Notes under the pieces: model-generated
Told to the model about the DNA's origin: nothing
Databases searched by the model: none
The model's input: the letters and a program-made list of their open reading frames with translations, nothing else
Assembly: GCA_020634115.1 (NCBI GenBank)
Contig: JACKCH010000011.1
Span: forward strand, 868,001 to 932,000
Origin: Anaerolineaceae bacterium
GTDB taxonomy: Bacteria > Chloroflexota > Anaerolineae > Aggregatilineales > Phototrophicaceae
DNA: 64,000 nucleotides
Direction of reading: 5' to 3'
Made by a program: the position numbers and the translations under genes
Part shown: positions 53,310 through 60,530 of the stretch, piece after piece
Layout of the letters: each line of letters begins with the position of its first letter
Position numbering within the stretch: the first letter of the stretch is position 1

Positions 53310-56206
53310 ACAAAGGATTCGGAAGTCAACTGCCAGAATCGCACACGGCTGCCCCGGACGCGCTTTTGCGTACTCAGGTTGTTCGGTCCCGGTATCAGGA
53401 TACCGTCTTCACGTAACTGCATCCCGATGGCGGTCACGGTGAAGCGCAGCGGTTGCACCCGATTGACTTCGCGGTGGGCAATCTCCGGCAACAGATACAC
53501 AAACCCCTCATCCTTGTAGCCCACTACCGTCACACCCGGCGGGTACTCACGCGGGTTCTTCATGTCATCGTCAAGCACTGCCTGTCCACCAGCAATAAGC
53601 TGCCCCAGAATATCAAGGAACACCTCGCTGGCACGTTCCTGGCGCAGTGTGTGGACACTTTCCACAATGGCATCTTTCCACGCGGGCAGTAGATACTCCT
53701 CGTCCATCTCAGCGAGGAAGCGGGCAAGCATCTGGTAGACCGTCACCAGCACCGCCCAGTTCTGAATCACCCGTCCGGTGTTGGACTGTCCGCCAACTTC
53801 AGCGGCGAGCCTCTCGCGGTAGCCGCGCATATTGCTATTGAAGCGGTTGGCAATGTCGGCTTTCAGATCACCCTGCTCAAGCTGCTTCGCTATCCATGAG
53901 GCAAAGTGCGCGGTGAAACCCGGCAAATGTTCGCGTAAGCGCTCCGCCTGCGCCAGTGCCTGCCCACCCGGATCGCGCTTCTCCCAGGGTGGGATTTCCA
54001 ATACCAGCATTCGTGCGACCACCGACATTTCACCCTCAATCGTGGTTTCCCCGGTGGAGAGGATCAGCCCGCGACAGGGTTTTTCGTGCCGGACTTTGGC
54101 TTCACGGGTCAAGCGTCCGCGCCCCATCCCCCGTGAGTAGGATTGCAAGAAACGGGTGAAGGTTTTCTCGTCAGCGTAGATGCTTTTGTAATCGTCCACC
54201 CAGAACAGGCTGTCTGCCAGCGGATAACCGAGCGTTTCGACAGTGTTGATCGTATCGCCCCACTGCGCGGGCGGAGTGTCGCGGCTGAATTGTCCGTAGA
54301 AGCTGCTCAGGAGCGAGGCGATCTCCGACTTACCGCTGCCGGATGTCCCAACCAGATGGACAGCAGGGCGCGGTGCGGCTGCTGGAAAGAAACGCTGAAG
54401 CACAGGCAGCAGCGCGAAAGCAATCAGACACGATGCTAGTTTGGGCGGCAGCACCTTCGTCACCGTATCGAACGCCGCGAGGCTTTCGTTCCACCCTGTT
54501 GCCTGCAAGCCGTAATCACGCAGGCGGTGGTCAAGTTCAACTGATGGCGGGTCGCTCAATTTTCCCTTCGCCGTGATGCAGTCCTGTGGGGAGACATACA
54601 CCCAACGACCATCAAGCTGCATCCAGCCCATGAAGTTGTAGTGACGATGGGTGGGAAAGTCACCGGATAGCTGCACTATGGCGGGAACCAGATGCTTCGA
54701 CATCCCGGCACGGACAACATACTGCGACCCGGCATTCGCGCCAATGAAGCGGCGCAGCGCGACATCATCCACGAAGACCTCCCCCGGCACATCAAGCTTT
54801 TTTACGAAATCACCACGCCGCAGTTCCAGCGCGGTGGTGTGCGCCTCTTTGCCGTCATCATCCACCTGGCAGGTCTGATAAAGTGCAGTAGCGGTCCAGT
54901 CCACGACGGTCTTTTCCAGCGTGCGGCGATAGCTTTCTTTGCGATAGATGATTTTCCCGTCGCGCAGCAGGTAGCTCTCGGTGTCAAAATACTCCTGCTC
55001 GCGCTGCTGGAAACTGGCACGCTTCTTTTCCTTATATAAACGGTCAATATCGCCGATTTTCAACCCGTCGCCGCACACCGTTTTGAGGCGCTGGCGTTCT
55101 TCCGCCCATTCGACGGGATTGAGATGGATACAGGCTTCGACAGCGGCGCCGATCTGATCGCTGGTCGGGCGTTCCGTCTTTTGCTCCATCTCGAATTGGC
55201 TCACAAGCTGGTCAACGATCTGCCTTGCTTGCTCTCGCGGTGCAGGAATGGGGTCACGCGCCGGGCGGCTGTAGGCACTCTGGATGGTCGCCAACGCCTC
55301 GCGTTCGCTGCTGCCATCGGCGAGGTGACGCTGGATGAGTTCGCGTTCCGCATCGGTTTGGCTGTAGCCCGCATCGCGCAGTTGGCAAGCCGCTGCAAAC
55401 AATTCAAGGTTGCGAGAGCCGTCTGTCGCACCGGATACTAAATAGGTTTCGGTACGCAGTGGCAGCGGGTGGTGTCCATTCCCGTTCAGCGTCACCACCT
55501 TCAACCCGTCATAGCTCGATTTTTGCGACTGGCTCTCCAGCCAATCGAAGGTCTCCAACGGATAACACCGTTCCGGGTGGCTCTCAATCACAGTGACCAC
55601 GACACCGCCGCGTTCAGGTTTGGTATTCACCGAATCGGGCAGGCGCATAATCCCCGCGACGGTTTTCACGTATTCGGGATCGCCGCCTAATGCCGCAAAC
55701 AGACCATGCAGAATGCCAGCGATTTTCTGGCGGTCACTATCCTGCTGAAGCTGGAACGGCTGATTCAGCAACCAATAGCCATGCCAGCCGCCACCACTGT
55801 CGAGAATGAAGGATGGCGCAGGGTCAAAGTCTCGCAGTTTCTGCAATTCTTCATTGCGCTGGTGGGCATCCCCGTCACAGTCAATATCGACCCACAGTGT
55901 TGGAACGAGCGCGGCGGATGCCGCTTTGCCCTGTTTGGTCTTCCGCAAGCAGGGGGCGAAGTACACGCCATAGCCCTCGCGGTTCAGTGCCTCCGCCTGC
56001 TTGAGTGCAGAGGATAGTTCGCGGTTGCTTCCCATGCATCCCCAAAGCGAACGTGCCTCGCCAGTGGTCGGGTGGATGCAGCGCAGTTCAAGGTACAGTT
56101 CCTCTGGGCTTCCTTTATAAAGCGCGTTCAGGAATTCTCGTCTACTGGCACTCGGCGGGTCTAATGTGTCCGTCTTGTCCACAACGTCGTTCTGTGTCAT
56201 ACTCAT
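53273..56206 (-). CDS. Primase-helicase (AEP-like primase plus DUF927-like ATPase)
   Basis: A 977-residue replication protein. The N-terminal 220 residues resemble RepB/AEP-type primases with D-x-D as WVDIDCDGD (about 109) and SFILDSGGGWHGYWLL. The C-terminal half is a helicase-type ATPase with Walker A GTSGSGKSE (about 622) and a Walker B-like FWVDDYKS, followed by LILSTGETTIEG. It probably starts replication of the nested element. AAAGGA precedes the ATG. Its last codons contain the GTCTCA repeats, which may be the origin iterons. Confidence 0.82.
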   Translation of the reverse strand: MSMTQNDVVDKTDTLDPPSASRREFLNALYKGSPEELYLELRCIHPTTGEARSLWGCMGSNRELSSALKQAEALNREGYGVYFAPCLRKTKQGKAASAALVPTLWVDIDCDGDAHQRNEELQKLRDFDPAPSFILDSGGGWHGYWLLNQPFQLQQDSDRQKIAGILHGLFAALGGDPEYVKTVAGIMRLPDSVNTKPERGGVVVTVIESHPERCYPLETFDWLESQSQKSSYDGLKVVTLNGNGHHPLPLRTETYLVSGATDGSRNLELFAAACQLRDAGYSQTDAERELIQRHLADGSSEREALATIQSAYSRPARDPIPAPREQARQIVDQLVSQFEMEQKTERPTSDQIGAAVEACIHLNPVEWAEERQRLKTVCGDGLKIGDIDRLYKEKKRASFQQREQEYFDTESYLLRDGKIIYRKESYRRTLEKTVVDWTATALYQTCQVDDDGKEAHTTALELRRGDFVKKLDVPGEVFVDDVALRRFIGANAGSQYVVRAGMSKHLVPAIVQLSGDFPTHRHYNFMGWMQLDGRWVYVSPQDCITAKGKLSDPPSVELDHRLRDYGLQATGWNESLAAFDTVTKVLPPKLASCLIAFALLPVLQRFFPAAAPRPAVHLVGTSGSGKSEIASLLSSFYGQFSRDTPPAQWGDTINTVETLGYPLADSLFWVDDYKSIYADEKTFTRFLQSYSRGMGRGRLTREAKVRHEKPCRGLILSTGETTIEGEMSVVARMLVLEIPPWEKRDPGGQALAQAERLREHLPGFTAHFASWIAKQLEQGDLKADIANRFNSNMRGYRERLAAEVGGQSNTGRVIQNWAVLVTVYQMLARFLAEMDEEYLLPAWKDAIVESVHTLRQERASEVFLDILGQLIAGGQAVLDDDMKNPREYPPGVTVVGYKDEGFVYLLPEIAHREVNRVQPLRFTVTAIGMQLREDGILIPGPNNLSTQKRVRGSRVRFWQLTSESFVETVETPETARS

Positions 56207-56226
56207 CGTATTCCTTTAAGGTTGGT

Positions 56227-56283
56227 ACACAGGGGTTTGGAGCACACACGTTTGGCGACGGTAGGCGCTCTTCTCCCCTGTGT
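56227..56283. repeat. Inverted repeat upstream of the primase-helicase
   Basis: ACACAGGGG and CCCCTGTGT, 39 bases apart, in the gap between the relaxase stop and the primase-helicase start. Possibly a terminator or operator. Confidence 0.4.
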
Positions 56284-56293
56284 GCTTTCTCGG

Positions 56294-57307
56294 CTAAAGT
56301 TCAAAATCGGGTGATATATCCCTTGTTGGTTGCTCATATCCCCTTATTTCCTCGATCAATGTAGTGCGTTGTTCAGCATTCATCCCATTCAGCAATCCTG
56401 CCAGTTCCTTGAGTCTGTCCATGTCGCCGTTCATCTCCAGTGCCAGTGTCTGTGCAAAAAACTGTGCCTGTTCATGTGGTAGCCCTGCCGCCAGCGGACG
56501 GAACTCCAATCGGAGCATATCCGGGTCGTCTTCAGTGGGTGTTGGATAGTGACGATAAAAGCCAACGGCGGTTTGCTGTTCATCCGTCCGCCGTGTGCCA
56601 CACCAGACATCCCAGCTTGCACCTTTGTCGTCGAGCATGACACCATGCGGCTCGTCCGTGATGATCTGGCGCTCCTGCTCACGGACAGCGGCTAACTCGT
56701 CATAACGCTGCTCCCAATCGGGACCGACGTAGCGTTCCATTTGCTCCGCCATCGTGCGCTCAGTCACATCATGCAACATCTCGATGTGGTTCACCTTGCG
56801 GTTGCGACTGAAGAACAGCGGCACGCGCTGCCCATGCTCCTCGTCATACACCGTCCCCGGCAGCACAATGTGGGTGTGCGGGTCGGGTAACCCAGGTGCT
56901 TGCAGGTCATCCGTCAATCGGTGATGCAGCACGAAAGAAAACTCGACCCCAGTATCCAGCCCACGCGCATCAAAGAACCCATTGACCGTGCTTTCCGTCA
57001 ACTCACGCACAAATTGCTCACGCTCCTCCGGCGCGACCATCGCTATCAGGTCAGGAGAAGGATTCACCACCAGCGAAAAGGTCAGTACATGTTCACTTTT
57101 CAGGTCGTCGCAGCGCTGCACAATTTCGCCTACTGAGCCGCCCATGCCGTGATCGACCCAGCGCTCCCGCCCGGCGACATGCCGCGCCGCTTCATCCCGG
57201 CTTTCCCGATAAGTCAGATAGCGCAGCAGGTTCTTCGACTGCTTCGCGCCATCAGCAGAAGGTTTCTTGTACTGCACATTGGCGACACACATTTGTTTTC
57301 TGTCCAT
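56294..57307 (-). CDS. Relaxase/mobilization protein
   Basis: A 337-residue protein with a relaxase-like metal-binding motif DPHTHIVLPG (about 149) and a SFVLHHRL stretch just before it. The charged C-terminal half has no known domain. The ATG at 57307 lies after the MobC-like gene stop; a longer upstream frame is only the shadow of that gene. Relaxases nick oriT and lead one DNA strand into a recipient. The gene order HU-like, MobC-like, relaxase next to a hairpin-rich region fits a mobilization module. Confidence 0.72.
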   Translation of the reverse strand: MDRKQMCVANVQYKKPSADGAKQSKNLLRYLTYRESRDEAARHVAGRERWVDHGMGGSVGEIVQRCDDLKSEHVLTFSLVVNPSPDLIAMVAPEEREQFVRELTESTVNGFFDARGLDTGVEFSFVLHHRLTDDLQAPGLPDPHTHIVLPGTVYDEEHGQRVPLFFSRNRKVNHIEMLHDVTERTMAEQMERYVGPDWEQRYDELAAVREQERQIITDEPHGVMLDDKGASWDVWCGTRRTDEQQTAVGFYRHYPTPTEDDPDMLRLEFRPLAAGLPHEQAQFFAQTLALEMNGDMDRLKELAGLLNGMNAEQRTTLIEEIRGYEQPTRDISPDFEL

Positions 57308-57312
57308 CCGGG

Positions 57313-57615
57313 CTAATTCTCGCGTTTGCGTGTCACGCGCTCGATGAAGCCTTGCAACAGAGTCATCAGCGCCTCGACTTTGATATCCAGCGCATCCACC
57401 TTGCTCTCGATGCCTTTGGCAATGGCTCGGCGCGACCCCGGCAGGTCTTCCTGTGCTGCCAGATACAGGTTCACCGCATCGCGCAGCAGATCGTTTTTGC
57501 TGACGAAATTCCCGACACGACTGCGGACGTTCCGCAGTTCTTCCAATCGTCGCATCTGGTCGGGAGTCAGATTGACGGTCATGCGTTCGCTGTACGGATT
57601 GGGTTTCTTCTTCAC
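57313..57615 (-). CDS. MobC/RHH-type accessory mobilization protein
   Basis: A 100-residue basic protein: a strand SERMTVNLTPDQMRRLEEL followed by helices (VSKNDLLRDAVNLYL), typical of ribbon-helix-helix MobC/CopG proteins that help a relaxase bind oriT. It overlaps the HU-like gene by four bases and precedes the relaxase by five. Confidence 0.75.
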   Translation of the reverse strand: MKKKPNPYSERMTVNLTPDQMRRLEELRNVRSRVGNFVSKNDLLRDAVNLYLAAQEDLPGSRRAIAKGIESKVDALDIKVEALMTLLQGFIERVTRKREN

Positions 57616-57908
57616 CTGGTTTCACCTTCCTCTATAAAGGCATTCAACACATGCTGGCGAAATTTCCCGGTAGGACGAAAACGCACATACACTCGCTTGA
57701 CGGTGCGCCGTCCTACCGCACCACCGCTGCGAAATGTCTGCACCTCGACCAGCAACTTGCCCAGATCACAAACGGTGACTGTCTGACCGGGCTGTGCCAG
57801 TTCCTCAAGCCATAGCTCTGTCATGACTTCCAGCACCTCAGCCACGTCGCGCCGTTTCAGGCGCGGCAGGCGTTTGCTGATTTCTGCAACGGTCTGACGA
57901 TGGTTCAT
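57612..57908 (-). CDS. HU/IHF-like DNA-binding protein
   Basis: A 98-residue protein with the HU layout: two helices (RDVAEVLEVMTELWLEELAQ), then strands VTVCDLGKLLVEVQTF, a short arm (GGAVGRRTV) and RVYVRFRPTGKFRQHV. HU-type proteins bend DNA and often help relaxosomes. AGAGG precedes the ATG. It is the first gene of the mobilization module. Confidence 0.82.
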   Translation of the reverse strand: MNHRQTVAEISKRLPRLKRRDVAEVLEVMTELWLEELAQPGQTVTVCDLGKLLVEVQTFRSGGAVGRRTVKRVYVRFRPTGKFRQHVLNAFIEEGETR

Positions 57909-58006
57909 AACCTCTGTTCCTCGTTTTGCTGCTGAACGGACGTGATGCAGATGGGGAACGCATCACGGTCACGGGTGCGTTCTGTGGGCATGGTTTGCCA
58001 TGTCCA

Positions 58007-58205
58007 CGAGTGCGGCGGAACTCCTGCACCGCCGCACTCGTGCAGGGGCGACAGCCGCTGCATCAGCCCCCACGGCGCATGAGTGGCGAGCGGATTTAGC
58101 TCGCTCCAGACCCCGTGAGAACCCTTCTGGTTACTCACAACCGTTACACGGGGTCTGGCGAAGTCGCTGCGCCTCGACGCTGCGACGTGCATGGCTGTGC
58201 CATGC
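58007..58205. other. Candidate oriT: three perfect inverted repeats
   Basis: In the 325-base gap 57909-58233: CGAGTGCGGCGG and its complement (58007-58018 and 58029-58040), CCAGACCCCGTG and CACGGGGTCTGG (58106-58117 and 58147-58158), and GCATGGC and GCCATGC (58189-58205). Strong hairpins directly upstream of the relaxosome genes are typical of oriT regions. The nic site is not identified. Confidence 0.5.
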
Positions 58206-58233
58206 GCTGCTTTGCTTGGTCTGTAGGACATCG

Positions 58234-58650
58234 TTACCACTTCGCTTTCTTCATCCGGTTTTCGCGCCTTGCTGCATCCTCGTTGGAAACTGCCTCACCC
58301 TGTAAGACACCCTGCCCGGTAGGTGAACGACTGTTGGACTGCACCCCGCCATTGGCAGCCACATGCTGAATGACTCGTTCGACATACCCCGGCAAGTCCA
58401 TCAGGGCAGTCCGTATCCATGCCGTGTCGTCACACACCTGCGTAAAGCGTCCCGGATCGAACGGCTGTGGGACATTTCTGGGTATGATTGGACGGTAGCC
58501 ACCCCGGTTGTGTTCGATGTAGTTCCGCATCATGTCTTTCATCACCGCGTTGCGGCTGCCGCGCGGTATGCTGTTCCACCAGGCGATCAGGTCGCTGTCC
58601 TCGTTGTAGGTCATTTTCACCGTCGCCGTTGCTCGTTTCTGCTTTGCCAT
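58234..58650 (-). CDS. ParR/StbB-like partner of ParM
   Basis: A 138-residue basic protein. A strand (ATATVKMTYNEDSDLIAWW) and helix (NAVMKDMMRNYIEH) at the N-terminus suggest a ribbon-helix-helix DNA-binding fold, the rest is unclear. The ATG at 58650 has AAAGGAGA before it. Placed directly after the ParM gene on the same strand, it is the expected adaptor that links centromere DNA to ParM filaments. Function is inferred from order and fold. Confidence 0.65.
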   Translation of the reverse strand: MAKQKRATATVKMTYNEDSDLIAWWNSIPRGSRNAVMKDMMRNYIEHNRGGYRPIIPRNVPQPFDPGRFTQVCDDTAWIRTALMDLPGYVERVIQHVAANGGVQSNSRSPTGQGVLQGEAVSNEDAARRENRMKKAKW

Positions 58651-58672
58651 ACCTTCGTCTCCTTTACAGGGT

Positions 58673-58691
58673 GTCCGAATCAGTCCGAATC
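58673..58691. repeat. Direct repeat in the ParM-ParR gap, possible centromere
   Basis: GTCCGAATC twice, 10 bases apart, in the 80-base gap between the ParM and ParR-like genes. A short candidate partition site; only two full copies are seen. Confidence 0.35.
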
Positions 58692-58730
58692 GTGTCCGCA
58701 CCTGACCGACACCCCAGCACCCCTACACCG

Positions 58731-59783
58731 CTACGATTGACGGGCAATAAATCGGGCGTAGTTGAGATACCCGCGTGCGTTGGCAAGTTGCGCGTCCTGC
58801 ACCAGTGCGGTTTGCGGATAGGCTTCACGCACGTCCTCGACCACCAGTTCCGCACCACCACCTGACAGGTAAACCACATCCACTGTCGTGCCGCGCTGCC
58901 ACTTCTCACTCATCAGGTTCAACGTTGCGCTGCGGAGTGGGGCAAGAGCTTCTTCCACAATCTCGCTGTAATCCACCGGCTGCCCGTTGGCGTGGAATAT
59001 CCCGGTTCGTAGAACTTCTTCGACGATCTTGAACGGCATCTTCTCGCGGTAGTCGCGTTCCAATGCTGCGGCGATGCGCTCTTGCGCCGTATACACCCCG
59101 CTTTCGACGCTGCCGCTTTCAGCGTCCACAAACTCCCCTTCATCATCGAGCGCTAGATCAACCGTATAGGTTCCAACATCACAGACACCGGTTCTCCGAT
59201 AGGTATGCTGGCGGTTGATTTCTCCGCTTTCATTCAGCGTGTTGGCATAAATCGTCCCATACGGCTGCGGCATAACCATCACCTCCGATACATTAGCGAT
59301 GAGTTCGGCGGTGTCGGTTTTGATGAGATGCTGCCCAATCAGCGATGCCTTTAACTGCGCTGCATCCCGCATATGATCGGTGGGGAGACCCGTAGCGATG
59401 CGGATATGCACGATGTCGCGGTTCCACATGCCCTGCATGATCTTCCCAATAGCAACTTTTGCCAGTCGGAGCCGGAACGCATTGCCCATCGTGGATTCAT
59501 TAGCGGTTCTTCCACGCAGTCGCAGCAGTTCGCCGGGCGGAAGCTGTGCCAGCGCCAGATCGCCCACGAACCAATCCCCATCCTCATCCGTCATCTGGTC
59601 GCCCGGATGCCGCCGCGCCATGTCTTCCTGCTGGAACTTAATCTCACGGGCATGACCCATGACCGACGGAAACATCACCACCTGATCGGCGGTGACAGCC
59701 TTCACAACCCCGTAGCCGATGTCCAGTCCCATCGTCACGGTGCTGCCCGGTAAAGTTGGTTTCTTGGAATTCTGCTTACTCAC
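58731..59783 (-). CDS. parM: ParM/StbA-like actin-type partition ATPase
   Basis: A 350-residue actin-like ATPase. The phosphate loop MGLDIGYGVVKAV lies near residue 18, a second nucleotide loop GVCDVGTYTVDL is near 205, and YLSGGGAELV is near 305. ParM filaments push plasmid copies apart before division. GTG start with AAGGAGAG upstream. The ParR-like gene follows, so the element has a partition pair, which suggests a plasmid-like phase. Confidence 0.88.
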   Translation of the reverse strand: MSKQNSKKPTLPGSTVTMGLDIGYGVVKAVTADQVVMFPSVMGHAREIKFQQEDMARRHPGDQMTDEDGDWFVGDLALAQLPPGELLRLRGRTANESTMGNAFRLRLAKVAIGKIMQGMWNRDIVHIRIATGLPTDHMRDAAQLKASLIGQHLIKTDTAELIANVSEVMVMPQPYGTIYANTLNESGEINRQHTYRRTGVCDVGTYTVDLALDDEGEFVDAESGSVESGVYTAQERIAAALERDYREKMPFKIVEEVLRTGIFHANGQPVDYSEIVEEALAPLRSATLNLMSEKWQRGTTVDVVYLSGGGAELVVEDVREAYPQTALVQDAQLANARGYLNYARFIARQS

Positions 59784-59822
59784 GGTCTTCTCTCCTTTGA
59801 GAAATACAAAAAAGCCAGTGAC

Positions 59823-59947
59823 CTACGCTCGTTTGCGCGGTTTGGCTTTAGAACCACCTGTGTTGTTGGGTAAATAGCGTTCGATAGCGCGGGCTACATC
59901 GCCTAAATCAAAGGCTGCCGCACTACCTTGTTGAGTTGGGTCTGAAC
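59823..59947 (-). pseudogene. Detached 3' tail of the nested integrase gene
   Basis: Read on the minus strand from the element end, the frame that continues the integrase after crossover is open for about 41 codons and ends KAKPRKRA with TAG at 59823-59825. In the integrated state it has no start and is separated from its gene at 27718. In the circular form the integrase would end here. Confidence 0.75.
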
Positions 59948-59949
59948 CA
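59948..59949. other. attR crossover of the nested element (inferred)
   Basis: The CA in GAACCAACAA. It matches the CA at 27716-27717; virB4 codons continue in frame after it. Confidence 0.65.
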
Positions 59950-60205
59950 ACAAATGAGTATTTTCCTGCAGGGGAAAGCCCGCCTGATCTTCGAGAACTG
60001 CCCGATTCGGGTGGTGTTCTCGCAGCGACAAGGGATGAACGTCTTCCACGAAGATGCGGCTTTCCAGCACCTCAACCAGCAGCACCGCGACATCATCGCT
60101 GCCCTGCCGCGCTTCCACTACGTCCTCGATATTCAGGACGAGGGGCTGTGGTACCTGTACAACCGCCCGGCGGCGGGGGAACTCGCCCGCTTCCAGACGA
60201 CATAG
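59950..60205 (+). pseudogene. virB4: VirB4 ATPase, detached 3' part
   Basis: About 85 codons that complete the virB4 ORF cut at 27717: QMSIFLQGKARLIFENCPIR, VVFSQRQGMNVF and a C-terminal helical end. In a VirB4 fold the segment after the VDQ strand runs exactly into this region. Without its start it is not translated unless by chance. Excision of the nested element would restore it. Confidence 0.88.
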
Positions 60206-60310
60206 TTGTTGGCTGCTAGCCACTAGCTACTAGCTACTAGCCACTGGCAAAAGCCAGCAACCAGAGGCCAAAAGCTAGCGGCCAAGTGCCCGAGGCCAAA
60301 AAGGAATGAT
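60206..60310. repeat. Short tandem CTAGC/ACTAG-type repeats
   Basis: A low-complexity tract with CTAGCCACTAGCTACTAG-like units, followed by TGGC/GCCA and GGCC-rich inverted pieces, in the gap after virB4. No gene is visible. The meaning is unknown. Confidence 0.5.
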
Positions 60311-60530
60311 ATGCCTAAACGAATAACCGACGATCCCCATCCCTTTCAGGCGCTGGAGGAGAGCGCCTACCAGGCCTTTCGCGAGTGGCCGGTCTGGCTG
60401 GTCTTGCGCGAGCGCGAACTCGATGCCCATCTCACGACAGGCCGCGCGGCAACTGCTGCGGGCGCTGGCTCAGCACCTGAACAACCGGGCGGCGATACGC
60501 CGCTGGACCAAGGAGGTCAATAAGATATGA
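60311..60530 (+). CDS. Small hypothetical protein before topA, probably frameshifted
   Basis: The frame from the ATG at 60311 reads to about 60432 as a plausible protein (FQALEESAYQAFREWPVWLV) and then becomes low-complexity Ala/Gly-rich, stopping at 60523. In the next frame it continues as RQAARQLLRALAQHLNNRAA and ends at 60530, overlapping the topA start as ATGA, as neighbouring genes of this operon do. One extra base near 60432 would explain this. It is either a real frameshift or an assembly error. No family is recognised. Confidence 0.55.

Larger units (their letters stand above)
27718..59949. mobile_element. Nested 32.2-kb mobilizable integrative element inside virB4
   Basis: Bounded by the two halves of virB4. 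It carries an integrase at the left end, RHH genes, SSB, primase-helicase, a relaxase set, a candidate oriT and a ParM/ParR-like pair at the right end. The middle holds a minus-strand defence-like operon and AT-rich TPR genes. No VirB-type transfer genes are seen inside, so it is probably mobilized by other elements. Length is set by the reading-frame reconstruction of virB4 and of the integrase C-terminus, which give the same junction. Confidence 0.88.

Noticed and set aside
57308..57625. N-terminal extension of the relaxase frame
   Set aside because: It is the shifted frame of the MobC-like gene; the relaxase starts at 57307.
57905..58240. A 111-codon frame in the candidate oriT gap
   Set aside because: It runs through the hairpins, has no ribosome site and shows no protein-like composition.
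27719..59935. TTGAG occurs at both ends of the nested element and looks like an att core
   Set aside because: The two copies are in different reading phases of virB4; recombining there would break the frame. The CA dinucleotide restores both virB4 and the integrase tail.
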